Shown: positions 37,893 to 47,420, counted from the first letter of the stretch. The stretch is DNA of 64,000 nt from an uncultured Cohaesibacter sp. (GCF_963667045.1 NZ_OY762934.1:1791501-1855500); one strand, 5' to 3'. A program made the numbers and translations. The notes: generated by a model from the sequence alone, not told the origin.

Positions 37893-38203
37893 TCAACCAA
37901 CGCGAGCCGGAGGAGAGCCCCAACTCGGACGCCGCCAGTCAATCCCTTCCCACAGCATCGCAAGCTGCGCAGACGTCAAGCGGGCAGCCCCATCACCGGC
38001 TGACGGCCAGGGGAAACGACCTCGTTCCAGAACCTTGTAGTAAAGGCAAAAGCCCTGCCCATCCCAGAACAGGATCTTCAACCGATCTCCACGTCGGCCT
38101 CGGAAGGCAAACACTGCGCCGCTCGTCGGGTTCTGGCGTAGAACATCTTGCGCCAGAACCGCCAAACCCGAGATGCCCTTACGCATATCCGTCAGAGCTA
38201 TAG
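37893..38203 (-). pseudogene. IS66 accessory gene tnpB, 5' truncated
   Basis: Encodes MRKGISGLAVLAQDVLRQNPTSGAVFAFRGRRGDRLKILFWDGQGFCLYYKVLERGRFPWP, the typical TnpB. The N-terminal residues ahead of TDMRKG (about 15-20) are replaced by IS256 sequence. Lies 62 bp upstream of tnpC. Confidence 0.87.
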
Positions 38204-38298
38204 TTGAATCTGGTGTTTGGGGGATTTGAAAGTTGGCGGTGCATCTGATTGGATCGTCGTTGCTACGCGAATCCACCAATCTCAGAGGACGCACCACC

Positions 38299-39584
38299 AT
38301 GGAAGAGAATAGCATCGTCGAATTTCTCGGTCGAGATGCCGTTGCCGACCCATTGACAGAATTGCTGCGCAAGGGTGCGCGGCAACTTCTGCAAACGGCT
38401 GTTGAGGCGGAATTGGAAGCTTTCCTGACGGAGTTCAAGGAACACAAGACGCCTGATGGATTGGCTGGGGTTGTCCGGAACGGTCATCATCCCGAGCGTG
38501 CTGTTCAGACCGGAATTGGCCCTGTCACGGTGAAAATCCCCAAAGTCCGCTCGAAGGTTGGCAAGCCGGTTACCTTCCGGTCAGCCCTTGTTCCGCCATA
38601 TGTCCGCAAGTCCAAGTCTATCGAGGCAGCCTTGCCCTGGCTGTATCTCAAGGGCATATCGACCGGCGAGATGGAGGACGCTCTGAAGGCACTTCTCGGG
38701 CCGGACGCGACCGGGTTCTCTGCCAAGACAATATCTCGGCTGAAGAAACAATGGGCGGCAGAGTATGAGGATTGGCGCAAGGCTGACATTGGCCGCGATG
38801 AATGGGTCTACATCTGGGTGGACGGTATTTACAGCGGCCTGCGCGGCAGCGATGACCGGCTCTGTGCCCCGGTGGTGATCGGAGTAAACTCCCGAGGAGA
38901 AAAGCACTTTCTGGCTATCGAGGATGGCGTGAGAGAAACCACCCAGAGCTGGCGAGAGGTCCTGCTGAGCCTTCAGAAGCATGGCCTCAAGCCCCCGAAA
39001 TTGGCCATTGGCCCCTCTCATTGATTGCTTCGCAATCAACTGTCGGGCCGCGGACGGAGCCATGGGATTCTGGCGGCGCTCGAAGAGATATTTCCATCCA
39101 CCCGTCAGCAACGCTGTTGGGTCCATAAAACGACAAACGTGCTCAATTATCTACCAAGCGATCCCAGCCCAAGGCCAAGAAGATGTTGCATGACATCTGG
39201 CAGGTCGAAACGCGCGAGGATGCCAATCTCTCTTTTGACCTGTTCATCGAAAGCTATGAGGCTAAATGCCCCAGGGCCGTTGAATGCCTGATGAGGGATC
39301 GCGTCGAGCTACTGAGCTTCTTCGACTTCCCCGCCCGGCATTGGCAGAGCATCCGCACATCAAATCCGATTGAGAGCGCCTTTGCCACGATCCGCCATCG
39401 CACCAAGCGAACAAAGGGAAGCCTGAGCAGAGAAGGCATGCTGCACATGATGTTCAAACTCGGTCAATGCGCCGAGAAAAACTGGCGGAAGCTCCGCGGC
39501 TTTACCTATCTCGCCGACGTCATCGAGGGCGTCGACTTCATCAACGGCATCAAGCCGTCAAACCAACAAAAGGCCGCCGCTTGA
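38299..39584 (+). pseudogene. IS256-family (mutator) transposase, disrupted
   Basis: MEENSIVEFLGRDAVADPLTELLRKGARQLLQ starts the protein; VYIWVDGIYSGLR holds the first Asp; the C-terminal part has RHWQSIRTSNPIESAFATIRHRTKRTKGSLS with the Glu region. Two lesions are visible. At about 39010-39049 a 40-nt palindromic insertion separates KLAIG from DGAMGFW and brings in a stop. Near 39156 one base is missing, moving NYLP into another frame before KRSQPKAKKMLHD. The transposase cannot be functional. Confidence 0.9.
39010..39049. repeat. 40-nt palindromic insertion inside the IS256 transposase
   Basis: GGCCC (39010-39014) and GGGCC (39045-39049) bracket a perfect inner stem TTGATTGC / GCAATCAA (39021-39028 and 39032-39039) with loop TTC. 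It stands exactly where the transposase should continue from AIG to DGAMGF, so it is an insertion or a templated mutation. Confidence 0.65.
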
Positions 39585-39609
39585 AATGCCTCAAACACCA
39601 GAATTGACA

Positions 39610-39831
39610 TTAACTCGAGATGTCAGGGCAACACTCTACGCGGCCGCCAATGCTTTGCTTATGCGAACGATGGCCGGCTCACAGATCAAATCATGGGGTA
39701 TGCGCTTGATGCGCACCAAGGGGCGTCGGCGTGCAGTTGTGGCTGTCGCTCGCAAATTAGCCGTCCTTCTGCATCGTATGTGGGCAGATGGCACCAAGTT
39801 CCGACCAGTTCGGGTGGAGGACAGAGCATAA
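39610..39831 (+). pseudogene. IS110-family transposase, C-terminal fragment
   Basis: TRDVRATLYAAANALLMRT … KSWGMRLMRTKGRRRAVVAVARKLAVLLHRMWADGTKF is the transposase_20 C-terminal domain of IS110-type enzymes. The N-terminal two thirds are missing and replaced by IS256 sequence. Confidence 0.8.
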
Positions 39832-40192
39832 TCTGATCTGTCTCCTGCCAAAACTGAACGGGATCGTCCCTCATCGGACGAGGTCTGTGGAAGAAGCCGA
39901 AAATGGCTGCTGCGCAACGAAAAGCGCGTCCCTAAGCAAGGATCTCCGCTACCAATCCGGCACATGCGTGCAGCGATGCCTGCTGGCATCAACAAGACTG
40001 CGAAGAGAAGCGTGACCCGGATGAGTGACAATGATCCATGAAAAAAGGAAACAAGCTTGACACAAACGCCCAATTAGAGAAGCTGGCCTTTGGCCAGACG
40101 ATATGATCATCGAAGCGAGTTCCCCATGGCTGCCATTCGTTCAGTTCACAGCATTTTCAATGCAGTAATTTTCACCCATTAGAATCCTCCAT
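39832..40192. other. Spacer between IS110 fragment and CRISPR trailer end
   Basis: No supported gene. Probably the 3' flank of the old IS110 element followed by the distal flank of the CRISPR array. Confidence 0.4.
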
Positions 40193-43001
40193 GTTTCTAT
40201 CCACGCCTCCGCGAGGGAGGCGACGTTGAGCCCGTCCAGATACTGCTTGCGCTTGGCCTGTTTCTATCCACGCCTCCGCGAGGGAGGCGACTCCACCGCC
40301 GCCTTGTCCTTGACGGCAAGGCGAATGGTTTCTATCCACGCCTCCGCGAGGGAGGCGACCAGCGAGACGCAGATCAAGCGCTATGAGGACAGGGTTTCTA
40401 TCCACGCCTCCGCGAGGGAGGCGACATGGCAATAGCCACACCCACCGCATCAGTCACGCGTTTCTATCCACGCCTCCGCGAGGGAGGCGACCGAAAGCCA
40501 GGTAGCTGCCGAATAACCTATCCTGTTTCTATCCACGCCTCCGCGAGGGAGGCGACGTTGCACCTAGCGCAAGGCACAAAGCTGCCGCCACGTTTCTATC
40601 CACGCCTCCGCGAGGGAGGCGACGTCGGGCAGGCTTGCGAGCTGACCTACAGTCAAGTTTCTATCCACGCCTCCGCGAGGGAGGCGACCCCAGACCTTCG
40701 GCTCGCAGGGCATGGCAATGCTGGTTTCTATCCACGCCTCCGCGAGGGAGGCGACCCCTGCCCCGCACCGGCTCAACAGCGCCGCCCTGTTTCTATCCAC
40801 GCCTCCGCGAGGGAGGCGACAGCTCGGCGGAACACCAACGCTGCATCACGTTAGGTTTCTATCCACGCCTCCGCGAGGGAGGCGACACCGGGAGGGTTGA
40901 GCCCGGATGACGTGAACGTATGTTTCTATCCACGCCTCCGCGAGGGAGGCGACCCAGTAGTTTGATTGCGTGCCGGATCCCGGCAGGTTTCTATCCACGC
41001 CTCCGCGAGGGAGGCGACACTTGCCCGTTGTGCATGCTGATGTCTTTGACCGGTTTCTATCCACGCCTCCGCGAGGGAGGCGACCCGCACACCAAGGGCA
41101 AGTGGGCCCGTGAGCGGAGTTTCTATCCACGCCTCCGCGAGGGAGGCGACGGTTTCGCGAGGCGCGGTTGATGGTCTGTCGCAAGTTTCTATCCACGCCT
41201 CCGCGAGGGAGGCGACAGCCGGCGGTCACGGTGCCGACAATCGTGGCGCCGTTTCTATCCACGCCTCCGCGAGGGAGGCGACTTCGCGCGTGCCTGCGAC
41301 CAGATCCCATGTCGTGTTTCTATCCACGCCTCCGCGAGGGAGGCGACATACATCTTGTCGCCCAAATGCTGGCGCAACACCTTGTTTCTATCCACGCCTC
41401 CGCGAGGGAGGCGACTCTATGCGCGCAATAAGGACGCCTATTACAGATCGTTTCTATCCACGCCTCCGCGAGGGAGGCGACTTTCTTCTAAAGCCAAGAA
41501 TTGAGCATCTGTTTCGTTTCTATCCACGCCTCCGCGAGGGAGGCGACGGGGAGGCAACGGGCAATGGATGACCATGAGATCGTTTCTATCCACGCCTCCG
41601 CGAGGGAGGCGACCTATGCCGCGTCTCATTCGCCCGTCATGTCCAAAGTTTCTATCCACGCCTCCGCGAGGGAGGCGACGCGGCGCAAAGACCCCGATGA
41701 GGGCACCGTGCTGGTTTCTATCCACGCCTCCGCGAGGGAGGCGACGGCCCGCGAGCTGGTCAAAATGGCGGGCGGGATCGTTTCTATCCACGCCTCCGCG
41801 AGGGAGGCGACGTCATCGGTTGGCCGACCGAAACGTCCTCATCGAGTTTCTATCCACGCCTCCGCGAGGGAGGCGACGCCTGTTGCCTTTGATCCGACGG
41901 CGACCTGCCCGTTTCTATCCACGCCTCCGCGAGGGAGGCGACTTGTTGACGATGAGACCGGCGAGTGGATGACGCCAGTTTCTATCCACGCCTCCGCGAG
42001 GGAGGCGACCTTTTGCGCAAAGGCGTTGCCTTTCAGATCCAGCGTTTCTATCCACGCCTCCGCGAGGGAGGCGACAGCTGCACCGCCACATTGCGCGCAT
42101 CGTCGTGATGTTTCTATCCACGCCTCCGCGAGGGAGGCGACCGCCGCCGTTTGACGCGCCAGTCAATCGCGAAAGCGTTTCTATCCACGCCTCCGCGAGG
42201 GAGGCGACCTGCCATCGCTTCGGCGGTGGCATCGGACAAGATGTTTCTATCCACGCCTCCGCGAGGGAGGCGACTCGCCGGGCCGTGTTATCTGGCCTTT
42301 GACGAGCTGTTTCTATCCACGCCTCCGCGAGGGAGGCGACCTGGATCTCGGCCAGATCGGCCTATTACAACATGGTTTCTATCCACGCCTCCGCGAGGGA
42401 GGCGACTCCGCGTGCTTTATTGGCTTTTCTCATCACGCTGTTTCTATCCACGCCTCCGCGAGGGAGGCGACAACAATGGGACTTGCATATAAAATTCACC
42501 GCCACAGTTTCTATCCACGCCTCCGCGAGGGAGGCGACTCGCCGAGCTGATCAAGCTTTGTGTTCAGCGATTTGTTTCTATCCACGCCTCCGCGAGGGAG
42601 GCGACTTTACTGGCCTGATGAGACCAGCCACCCGACAGAGTTTCTATCCACGCCTCCGCGAGGGAGGCGACGGCGGCAAGGCAACCCATGCGACGGGATC
42701 GACGGGTTTCTATCCACGCCTCCGCGAGGGAGGCGACACATGTCAGGCATGGACTTTGAAAGCTTTTACCGTTTCTATCCACGCCTCCGCGAGGGAGGCG
42801 ACGCAGTCGCACAACCGGCCCGAAGACTTCTGACTGGTTTCTATCCACGCCTCCGCGAGGGAGGCGACACGACTTCACCAAAAACCTTGTCACTATTCTG
42901 GGCGTTTCTATCCACGCCTCCGCGAGGGAGGCGACGTCCTTTGACTTCGCAGCGCTTGACCTGGCGTCCGTTTCTATCCACGCCTCCGCGAGGGAGGCGA
43001 C
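40193..43001 (-). CRISPR. CRISPR array, 43 repeats and 42 spacers, type I-C-like
   Basis: I count 43 repeats of 32 nt starting at 40193, 40260, 40328 and so on to 42970; all look identical, including the outermost ones. Read on the minus strand a repeat begins GTCGCCTCCCTCGCGGAGGC and ends GTGGATAGAAAC, with the hairpin CGCCTCC…GGAGGCG, the form of type I-C repeats. Spacers are 33-36 nt and all differ. Orientation and the position of cas2 put the leader at the 43002 side, so spacers near 43 kb are the newest and those near 40.2 kb the oldest. No degenerate terminal repeat is seen. Confidence 0.98.
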
Positions 43002-43194
43002 TGCCTTAGTCTATTCCATTGAGATACATTAGGAAACTCTCCGCTGAGCGCGAACCTTAGCAAAGGGGCTGCCAGAACACACTCTTCATCAAGTGGTCAA
43101 TAAAAATCGTCAACAATGTCAATGAACTGGCAGTGGCGCGAACCTGCCGGAAAAAATGCGCAAACTTCAGGTTCGCACTATGCCGATTAAGGCC
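43002..43194 (-). promoter_or_regulatory. CRISPR leader
   Basis: The stretch between cas2 and the first repeat. On the minus strand it has three copies of the GCGAACC/GGTTCGC word and an AT-rich part with TTGACATTGTTGACGATTTT, fitting an array promoter. No coding frame is supported. Confidence 0.7.
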
Positions 43195-43492
43195 TCAGGC
43201 AGTCAGCGTGCCGCCAAGATCTGTCGAGGGCTTGGCCCCGACATGCTCCATCCGACGCTGCCGGTTGGACCCGAGATAGTAATAGTGCAAGCTATCCACT
43301 TCTGGCTTTATGATCTTTTCCAAGCGGGCCTTCAGCTTTGCCCACTGGGCCGGATCGACTTCGATTTCAAACACGGAGTATTGAACGCGTTGGCCATAGT
43401 CCCGACAGGTCTTGGCAACCAAACGCAAGCGGGCTGCCCCTCCTTCCTCGGAGGTGTGAACATCATAAGTCACAAGAACGAGTATTTCTCAT
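43195..43492 (-). pseudogene. cas2: Cas2 (type I-C) with frameshifted start codon
   Basis: The protein VTYDVHTSEEGGAARLRLVAKTCRDYGQRVQYSVFEIEVD is a clear type I-C Cas2, the nuclease-fold partner of Cas1 in spacer uptake. The ATG at 43492 stands where expected, 1 base after the cas1 stop, but the frame ATG AGA AAT ACT differs from the body. Removing one A from the AAA run would give MRILVLVTYDV, the usual N-terminus. As read, translation would have to begin at GTG 43473 and miss the first beta strand (residues ILVL). So the gene is either inactivated by a 1-bp insertion or affected by a sequencing error. Confidence 0.83.
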
Positions 43493-43493
43493 C

Positions 43494-43550
43494 TCACTTC
43501 CAGAACCAGGGTGGATAGGCATTGATGTCGCCGCGCAGGCGGCGCAAAAG
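43494..43550 (-). pseudogene. cas1: Cas1 remnant (last ~18 codons)
   Basis: LLRRLRGDINAYPPWFWK followed by TGA is the C-terminal end of type I-C Cas1 (normally …RGDxxAYPPFxWK). Upstream of it the reading frame runs into unrelated DNA and an IS256 remnant. The rest of cas1 and all of cas4, cas7, cas8c, cas5 and cas3 are absent from the window. Confidence 0.78.
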
Positions 43551-43565
43551 TCCTCCACTTGCGCC

Positions 43566-43618
43566 GCAGGCATTCGACTGCCGGGAGGGCGTAGCCCGAG
43601 CGGGGGTTGAATGCCTGC
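43566..43618. repeat. REP-like palindromic element
   Basis: GCAGGCATTC (43566-43575) and GAATGCCTGC (43609-43618) form a perfect 10-bp stem. Inside lies GGGCGTAGCCC (43587-43597). The element sits at the junction between the IS256 remnant and the tail of cas1, which may mark the deletion point. Confidence 0.7.
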
Positions 43619-43689
43619 GTGACGATTTTCTTTGAAGGGTTTTATGTGGCCTTTCGCGCCTTGCTTTGAGCAGGATGATAGCTCTCACC

Positions 43690-44004
43690 AGTTGGGCGCC
43701 CTTCAGACCACGGTCAACCAGATGCCGAAGGAATGACGACCAGCCGGACTTGTCTTCCTTGGCACCTTCACAGATGCCCAATATCTCCCGATAGCCGTCC
43801 CTGTTGACCGCACTGGCCACCAGCAGCGAGACATTGCGAACCTCGCCTGCCCGTTCGCCATTGAGCTCGAACCAATGGCGCCTTTCAATGGCTCAGCGCT
43901 TCCTCGACGGTTCCCCGAACCATCTCTCCCAGATGATCCCGGATACGGCCTTCATCTATCCGAATGACGTTGTCCATCACCCGGTCTTCGGTATCTTCTG
44001 CCAT
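43690..44004 (-). pseudogene. IS256-family transposase remnant with internal deletion
   Basis: Starts at ATG 44004: MAEDTEDRVMDNVIRIDEG, then RDHLGEMVRGTVEEAL, the N-terminus of an IS256 transposase. After about 35 residues the sequence jumps, past a stop, to RRHWFELNGERAGEVRNVSLLVASAVNRDGYREILGICEGAKEDKSGWSSFLRHLVDRGLKG from the middle of the protein. The end is missing. It differs from the IS256 copy at 38.2 kb. It lies where the cas operon should be. Confidence 0.82.
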
Positions 44005-44355
44005 CCTCAAATCTCCCTTCATGCATCTTGAAGGAAGCCGTCATGAAAATCAAAAGTGCGAAAGACTTTGTACGTTATCCCACTTTGAAACGGTCGCGGA
44101 TGCCTTGCGATTTCGCTTTGGTGCGCATGATGTCGAGCATATCATCAGCCGGACGGCAGTCATGGACTTGTCCGGCACTCAAGCGCAGGTCAATTGGCCG
44201 GCCTTCAACAAATCGGAGTTCCTTCTCACCGCACAAATCTCAGATCCTGGTTGACGACAAAAGCTTGCGACAGGGCCAGTCGCAAAGTTGTGTTGTTGTT
44301 CCCTAAGTCCTTTACGCAATCTTAGATTGCAATCCATACCGGTAACAACAAATTT
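44005..44355. other. Intergenic stretch, IS debris
   Basis: No supported gene. Short frames such as MKIKSAKDFVRYPTLKR do not match a family I know. Near 44264-44298 the words TTGCGACAGGGCC and GGCCAGTCGCAAAG look like insertion-sequence ends; a related word is at 48666. Confidence 0.4.
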
Positions 44356-45234
44356 TCAGATTCGGCGGGCTCCAAGCAGCCTTGCCAGCGATAGTATGGC
44401 GGGGTTTATCGGTGCTTCTGTTGAGGGAAAGCATAGGCCAAGCGGAATCAATCTTTCGCTGTCCATACCGATATCAATCGGAACCAATTTCTTGTTCTCC
44501 AGATCCAATTCGATTTCATGTCGCGGCAGTCTCCCAAATCCAATTCCGCGCCGGATCACTTCAATAGCGCTTTCAACAGTGTTCATGCGCCAAATTTTGC
44601 CTTCAGTAGGGAGATTTTCTCCCTTCGTTTCCGGGCCTTGCACAATGATGCGCGGATAGCGAGCAAGAGTAACCTTAGAAATGGGTTGATGAGCATGCGC
44701 TAGGGGGTGACTTGAATGGCTTACGGTTAGCATTGGAACTTCGAACAATAACTCAGACCAGTAAATTGATGTGTCCGTTATCATAATCGCTATATCGAAT
44801 GCTTCTGTATCCAGAGATGACATTGTTTGTCTGACGACTTCTGTAAGATGTATGTCTACAAATGAATGAGCGTCGGTAAATTTGGTCAAAGCATCATAGA
44901 GACGTGCTTTCGGAAACAGGCTATCGACAAGAAGCCTAATTGATGCCGGTGCTCCTTTTGCGATTGCTTGACTGCGCGCCTCAAGATAACACAATTCATC
45001 GATAATTGGTGTCGCCTCTGATAGCATTACCTTGCCAATGTCGCTTAGAACCGCCTTTCTTCCTCGTATTTCGAGCAGATTGATGCCAAGTGATTTTTGA
45101 AGCTGGCTAACGGTATAGCTAATCGATGACTGGCTACGGTTGAGCTTTTCTGCTGCTTTCAAAAAACTTCCTTGCTCCACAATTGTTTTAAGTATGCCCC
45201 ATTGCTCAACCGTCGAAAGCGGCAGCTTTTCCAT
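44356..45234 (-). CDS. LysR-family regulator
   Basis: 292 residues. Winged HTH at the N-terminus (VEQWGILKTIVEQGSFLKAAEKLNRSQSSISYTVSQLQKSLGINLLEI), then a periplasmic-binding-like effector domain from about residue 90. Divergent from the phenolic acid decarboxylase gene, the classic arrangement for a LysR activator of padC or of a linked hydroxycinnamate operon. Codon use is AT-richer than in the core genes. Effector probably an aromatic acid, by context. Confidence 0.87.
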   Translation of the reverse strand: MEKLPLSTVEQWGILKTIVEQGSFLKAAEKLNRSQSSISYTVSQLQKSLGINLLEIRGRKAVLSDIGKVMLSEATPIIDELCYLEARSQAIAKGAPASIRLLVDSLFPKARLYDALTKFTDAHSFVDIHLTEVVRQTMSSLDTEAFDIAIMITDTSIYWSELLFEVPMLTVSHSSHPLAHAHQPISKVTLARYPRIIVQGPETKGENLPTEGKIWRMNTVESAIEVIRRGIGFGRLPRHEIELDLENKKLVPIDIGMDSERLIPLGLCFPSTEAPINPAILSLARLLGARRI

Positions 45235-45289
45235 ATGAAATATCCTCCAGTTTCCGAGTCTTGCAGCTTATTATATCGAAAATTTGGAA

Positions 45290-45321
45290 CGAATTGAGCA
45301 AATAATTGCGTTATCAATTCG
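45290..45321. promoter_or_regulatory. Probable LysR operator
   Basis: CGAATTGA (45290-45297) is repeated inverted as TCAATTCG (45314-45321) in the 144-bp region between lysR-type gene and padC. The shape and place fit a LysR recognition site. Confidence 0.6.
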
Positions 45322-45378
45322 ATTATTTCGATGATAATTTTGGCCTCAATGAATCTAGAAACTTAATAAGAGGCACAA

Positions 45379-45897
45379 GTGACCAACGCATTTGACTCGA
45401 CCAAGCCCGACGAAATCAGCTCATTTGTCGGCAAACACTTTATCTACACCTATGACAATGGCTGGCAGTATGAGCTGTATGTCAAGAACGATAGAACCAT
45501 CGACTATCGTATTCACTCTGGCATGGTTGGGGGACGCTGGGTGCGTGACCAGATCGCCCATATCGTTCGCCTTTCAGACGAAGTTTACAAAATATCGTGG
45601 GATGAACCAACGGGGACTTGTGTGAGCGTTGCATTCAATTTGAGTGAGCGCAGTATTCACGGAGTCATCTTTTTCCCAAGATGGGTAGCCAACGATCCCA
45701 AGCGAACTGTTTGCTTCCAGAATGATCACTTGGACAAAATGCGCGCATTTCGTGATGCGGGGCCAACCTACCCAAAACTTGTCATAGATGAGTTTGCTGC
45801 AGTGACATTCATGGAAACTTGCGAGCCCAACGACGAAACCGTTATCAATTGTCCCCCGGAAGACCTTCCAGACGGCTTTGCGACACGCACGAACTAA
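45379..45897 (+). CDS. padC: Phenolic acid decarboxylase
   Basis: Cofactor-free decarboxylase of ferulic, p-coumaric and caffeic acids to vinylphenols. 172 residues across the whole family: [74 protein letters not shown]. Residues Tyr23, Tyr25, Arg53 and Glu76 correspond to the catalytic Tyr11, Tyr13, Arg41 and Glu64 of the Bacillus enzyme. The start is GTG 45379. Uncommon in alphaproteobacteria as far as I know; AT-rich composition and neighbouring IS debris suggest acquisition. Confidence 0.93.
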   Translation: MTNAFDSTKPDEISSFVGKHFIYTYDNGWQYELYVKNDRTIDYRIHSGMVGGRWVRDQIAHIVRLSDEVYKISWDEPTGTCVSVAFNLSERSIHGVIFFPRWVANDPKRTVCFQNDHLDKMRAFRDAGPTYPKLVIDEFAAVTFMETCEPNDETVINCPPEDLPDGFATRTN

Positions 45898-46148
45898 TCC
45901 TTGTCACGAAAACCAGTCTCCCTGGATGAGCAGATAAAATATTGAAATATTTCAATTTTTTGCTCAGAGCCGATACACGGCACGTCTGGCCTCCACGATA
46001 CTCAAGAGAAATCTTCACAGCAAAGACCCGCCTACAGGTGGAAATGGCCAAATCTCGGTGAGGAGCGAGGTTTGGCTGGTCTAAAGCGAAAGAAATGTCC
46101 AATCCAACGTTTTCCATGCCAGGCAAAGCGTTGGGTAGAGAGGAGAAA

Positions 46149-47420
46149 ATGTCTGATCTTAGCATTACCATTACAATTTTAGGGTGTACGATTTTAGCCT
46201 TCGTTTCCGGCGCCGTTCCCTTTTCGCTGATATCCAGTGGAATCATTCTCTCTCTGATAATCACGGGTGTACAATCGCCTACAGAGGCGTTGTCAGGATT
46301 TATCAACCCCAATGTTGCAATGTTTGTAGCAATGTTTGTTATCGGTGCGGGGCTTACCAAAACCAGTATTCTTGATCGGGTTCAGTTGCTCGTAATCAGG
46401 TACAAGGACAAACCTAAAGTACTTATCTTCATCGCCAGCTTCTCAGCAGCGTTGCTAGCAATTTTGACAAGTTCAACCGCCGCTGCCGCTATCATGCTGC
46501 CCCTAATCATCGGGGTGGCAAACGAAATCGGCGTGAGCCGCAGTAAGTTGCTATTTCCGGCAATGATCGTTGCAAACGTTGCGACCGGCATGACGTTCCT
46601 CGGTCAGGGCGCCAGCAACATGGCATTCAGCGAAGTCATGATGAAGGCTGGTGGCACCATCCCGTTCACCATCTGGGACTTTACTCTGGCCAGATTGCCT
46701 TTCTTCGCAATTTCACTGATTTATGTTTCGGTTATCGGTGGACGCCTTCTGCCAGACAACCCAAATGATGCGTTTGAAGACAATGTGCAACAAAAGAAAA
46801 GTGCGACTCTCACAGGTAGCAAGGAAGTTCTGGCTCTTTTCATCGTCGTTGGAACAATTGTTGCCATGCTCTTTGCCAAACAGCTTGGCCTGAGAATGTT
46901 TGTCATTGCAGGCATTGGCGCTTGCCTGCTGATGGCTTTCAAAATTCTGACCGAACGAGAGGCGCTTGGATCCATACATGGCCCAACCGTGTTTCTCTTC
47001 GCTGGTGTTTTGCCCTTGTCCGCAGCGATGAAATCAACGGGTGCCGGCACCGTCGTGGCTGATCAGCTGATTGCATTGCTTGGCAACACCACAAATCCCT
47101 ATATCATCATGGCAGTCTTCTTTATCGCGCCTCTCATCCTGACGCAGTTGATGTCCAACCTGGCGACAATTCTGATATTTGTGCCACTGGTGTCTGCTGC
47201 GGGTGCCACAATCGGGATCGATCCGCGCGCACTCGTAATGGGAGTCCTAATCGCTGGCTGCGCCTCGATCTTAACTCCTATGGCAGCGCCTGCTCAGGCC
47301 ATTATCATGGGGCCAGGTGGGTATAAGTTGAAAGACTACCTCAAGGCAGGTCTTCCCTTGACGATAATCATTACCGTCGTTGCAATCTTTTTGCTGCCCG
47401 TCATCTATCCATTCCATTGA
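46149..47420 (+). CDS. SLC13/DASS-type ion transporter permease
   Basis: 423 residues, about 11 hydrophobic helices. LTSSTAAAAIMLPLIIGVANEIGVSRSKLLFPAMIVANVATGMTFLGQGASNMA resembles the substrate/Na+ site of SLC13 or ArsB/NhaD-type permeases, and a second related motif ends LMSNLATILIFVPLVSAAGATIGIDPRALVMGVLIAGCASILTPMAAPAQAIIMGPGGY. I use ATG 46149, with AGAGGAGAAA in front, rather than 46095. It likely carries a carboxylate for the dehydratase that follows 69 bp downstream. Confidence 0.82.
   Translation: MSDLSITITILGCTILAFVSGAVPFSLISSGIILSLIITGVQSPTEALSGFINPNVAMFVAMFVIGAGLTKTSILDRVQLLVIRYKDKPKVLIFIASFSAALLAILTSSTAAAAIMLPLIIGVANEIGVSRSKLLFPAMIVANVATGMTFLGQGASNMAFSEVMMKAGGTIPFTIWDFTLARLPFFAISLIYVSVIGGRLLPDNPNDAFEDNVQQKKSATLTGSKEVLALFIVVGTIVAMLFAKQLGLRMFVIAGIGACLLMAFKILTEREALGSIHGPTVFLFAGVLPLSAAMKSTGAGTVVADQLIALLGNTTNPYIIMAVFFIAPLILTQLMSNLATILIFVPLVSAAGATIGIDPRALVMGVLIAGCASILTPMAAPAQAIIMGPGGYKLKDYLKAGLPLTIIITVVAIFLLPVIYPFH

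Larger units (their letters stand above)
35883..38203 (-). mobile_element. IS66-family element, broken
   Basis: The left-hand end carries GTAACCGCCCGGTTTCTACC, similar to the GTAAGC… ends of IS66 elements. Genes read on the minus strand as tnpB, tnpC and a small extra gene. The other end is lost, because an IS256 element cuts tnpB at about 38204. tnpC and the extra gene are frameshifted, so the element is dead. Confidence 0.8.
38204..39608 (+). mobile_element. IS256-family element, decayed
   Basis: Left end TTGAATCTGGTGTTTGGGGG and right end, on the other strand, TCAATTCTGGTGTTTGAGGC form an imperfect inverted repeat. It has inserted into IS66 tnpB on its left and abuts an IS110 fragment on its right, so the present junctions come from more than one event. 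I find no clear target duplication. Confidence 0.72.

Noticed and set aside
40226-43009. Many open frames of 60-217 residues on both strands with repeating peptides such as FYPRLREGGD, SIHASAREAT and LPRGGVDRN
   Set aside because: They are translations of the CRISPR repeats, which lack stop codons in several frames. No ribosome sites; the repeat itself explains them.
43195-43473. Reading cas2 as a fully normal gene from GTG 43473
   Set aside because: That start would drop the first beta strand, which every Cas2 I know keeps; the restored frame from ATG 43492 is far more typical.
44028-44306. 92-residue frame starting MKEAVMKIKSAKDF
   Set aside because: Serine/arginine-rich out-of-frame composition and no known family; kept only as IS debris.
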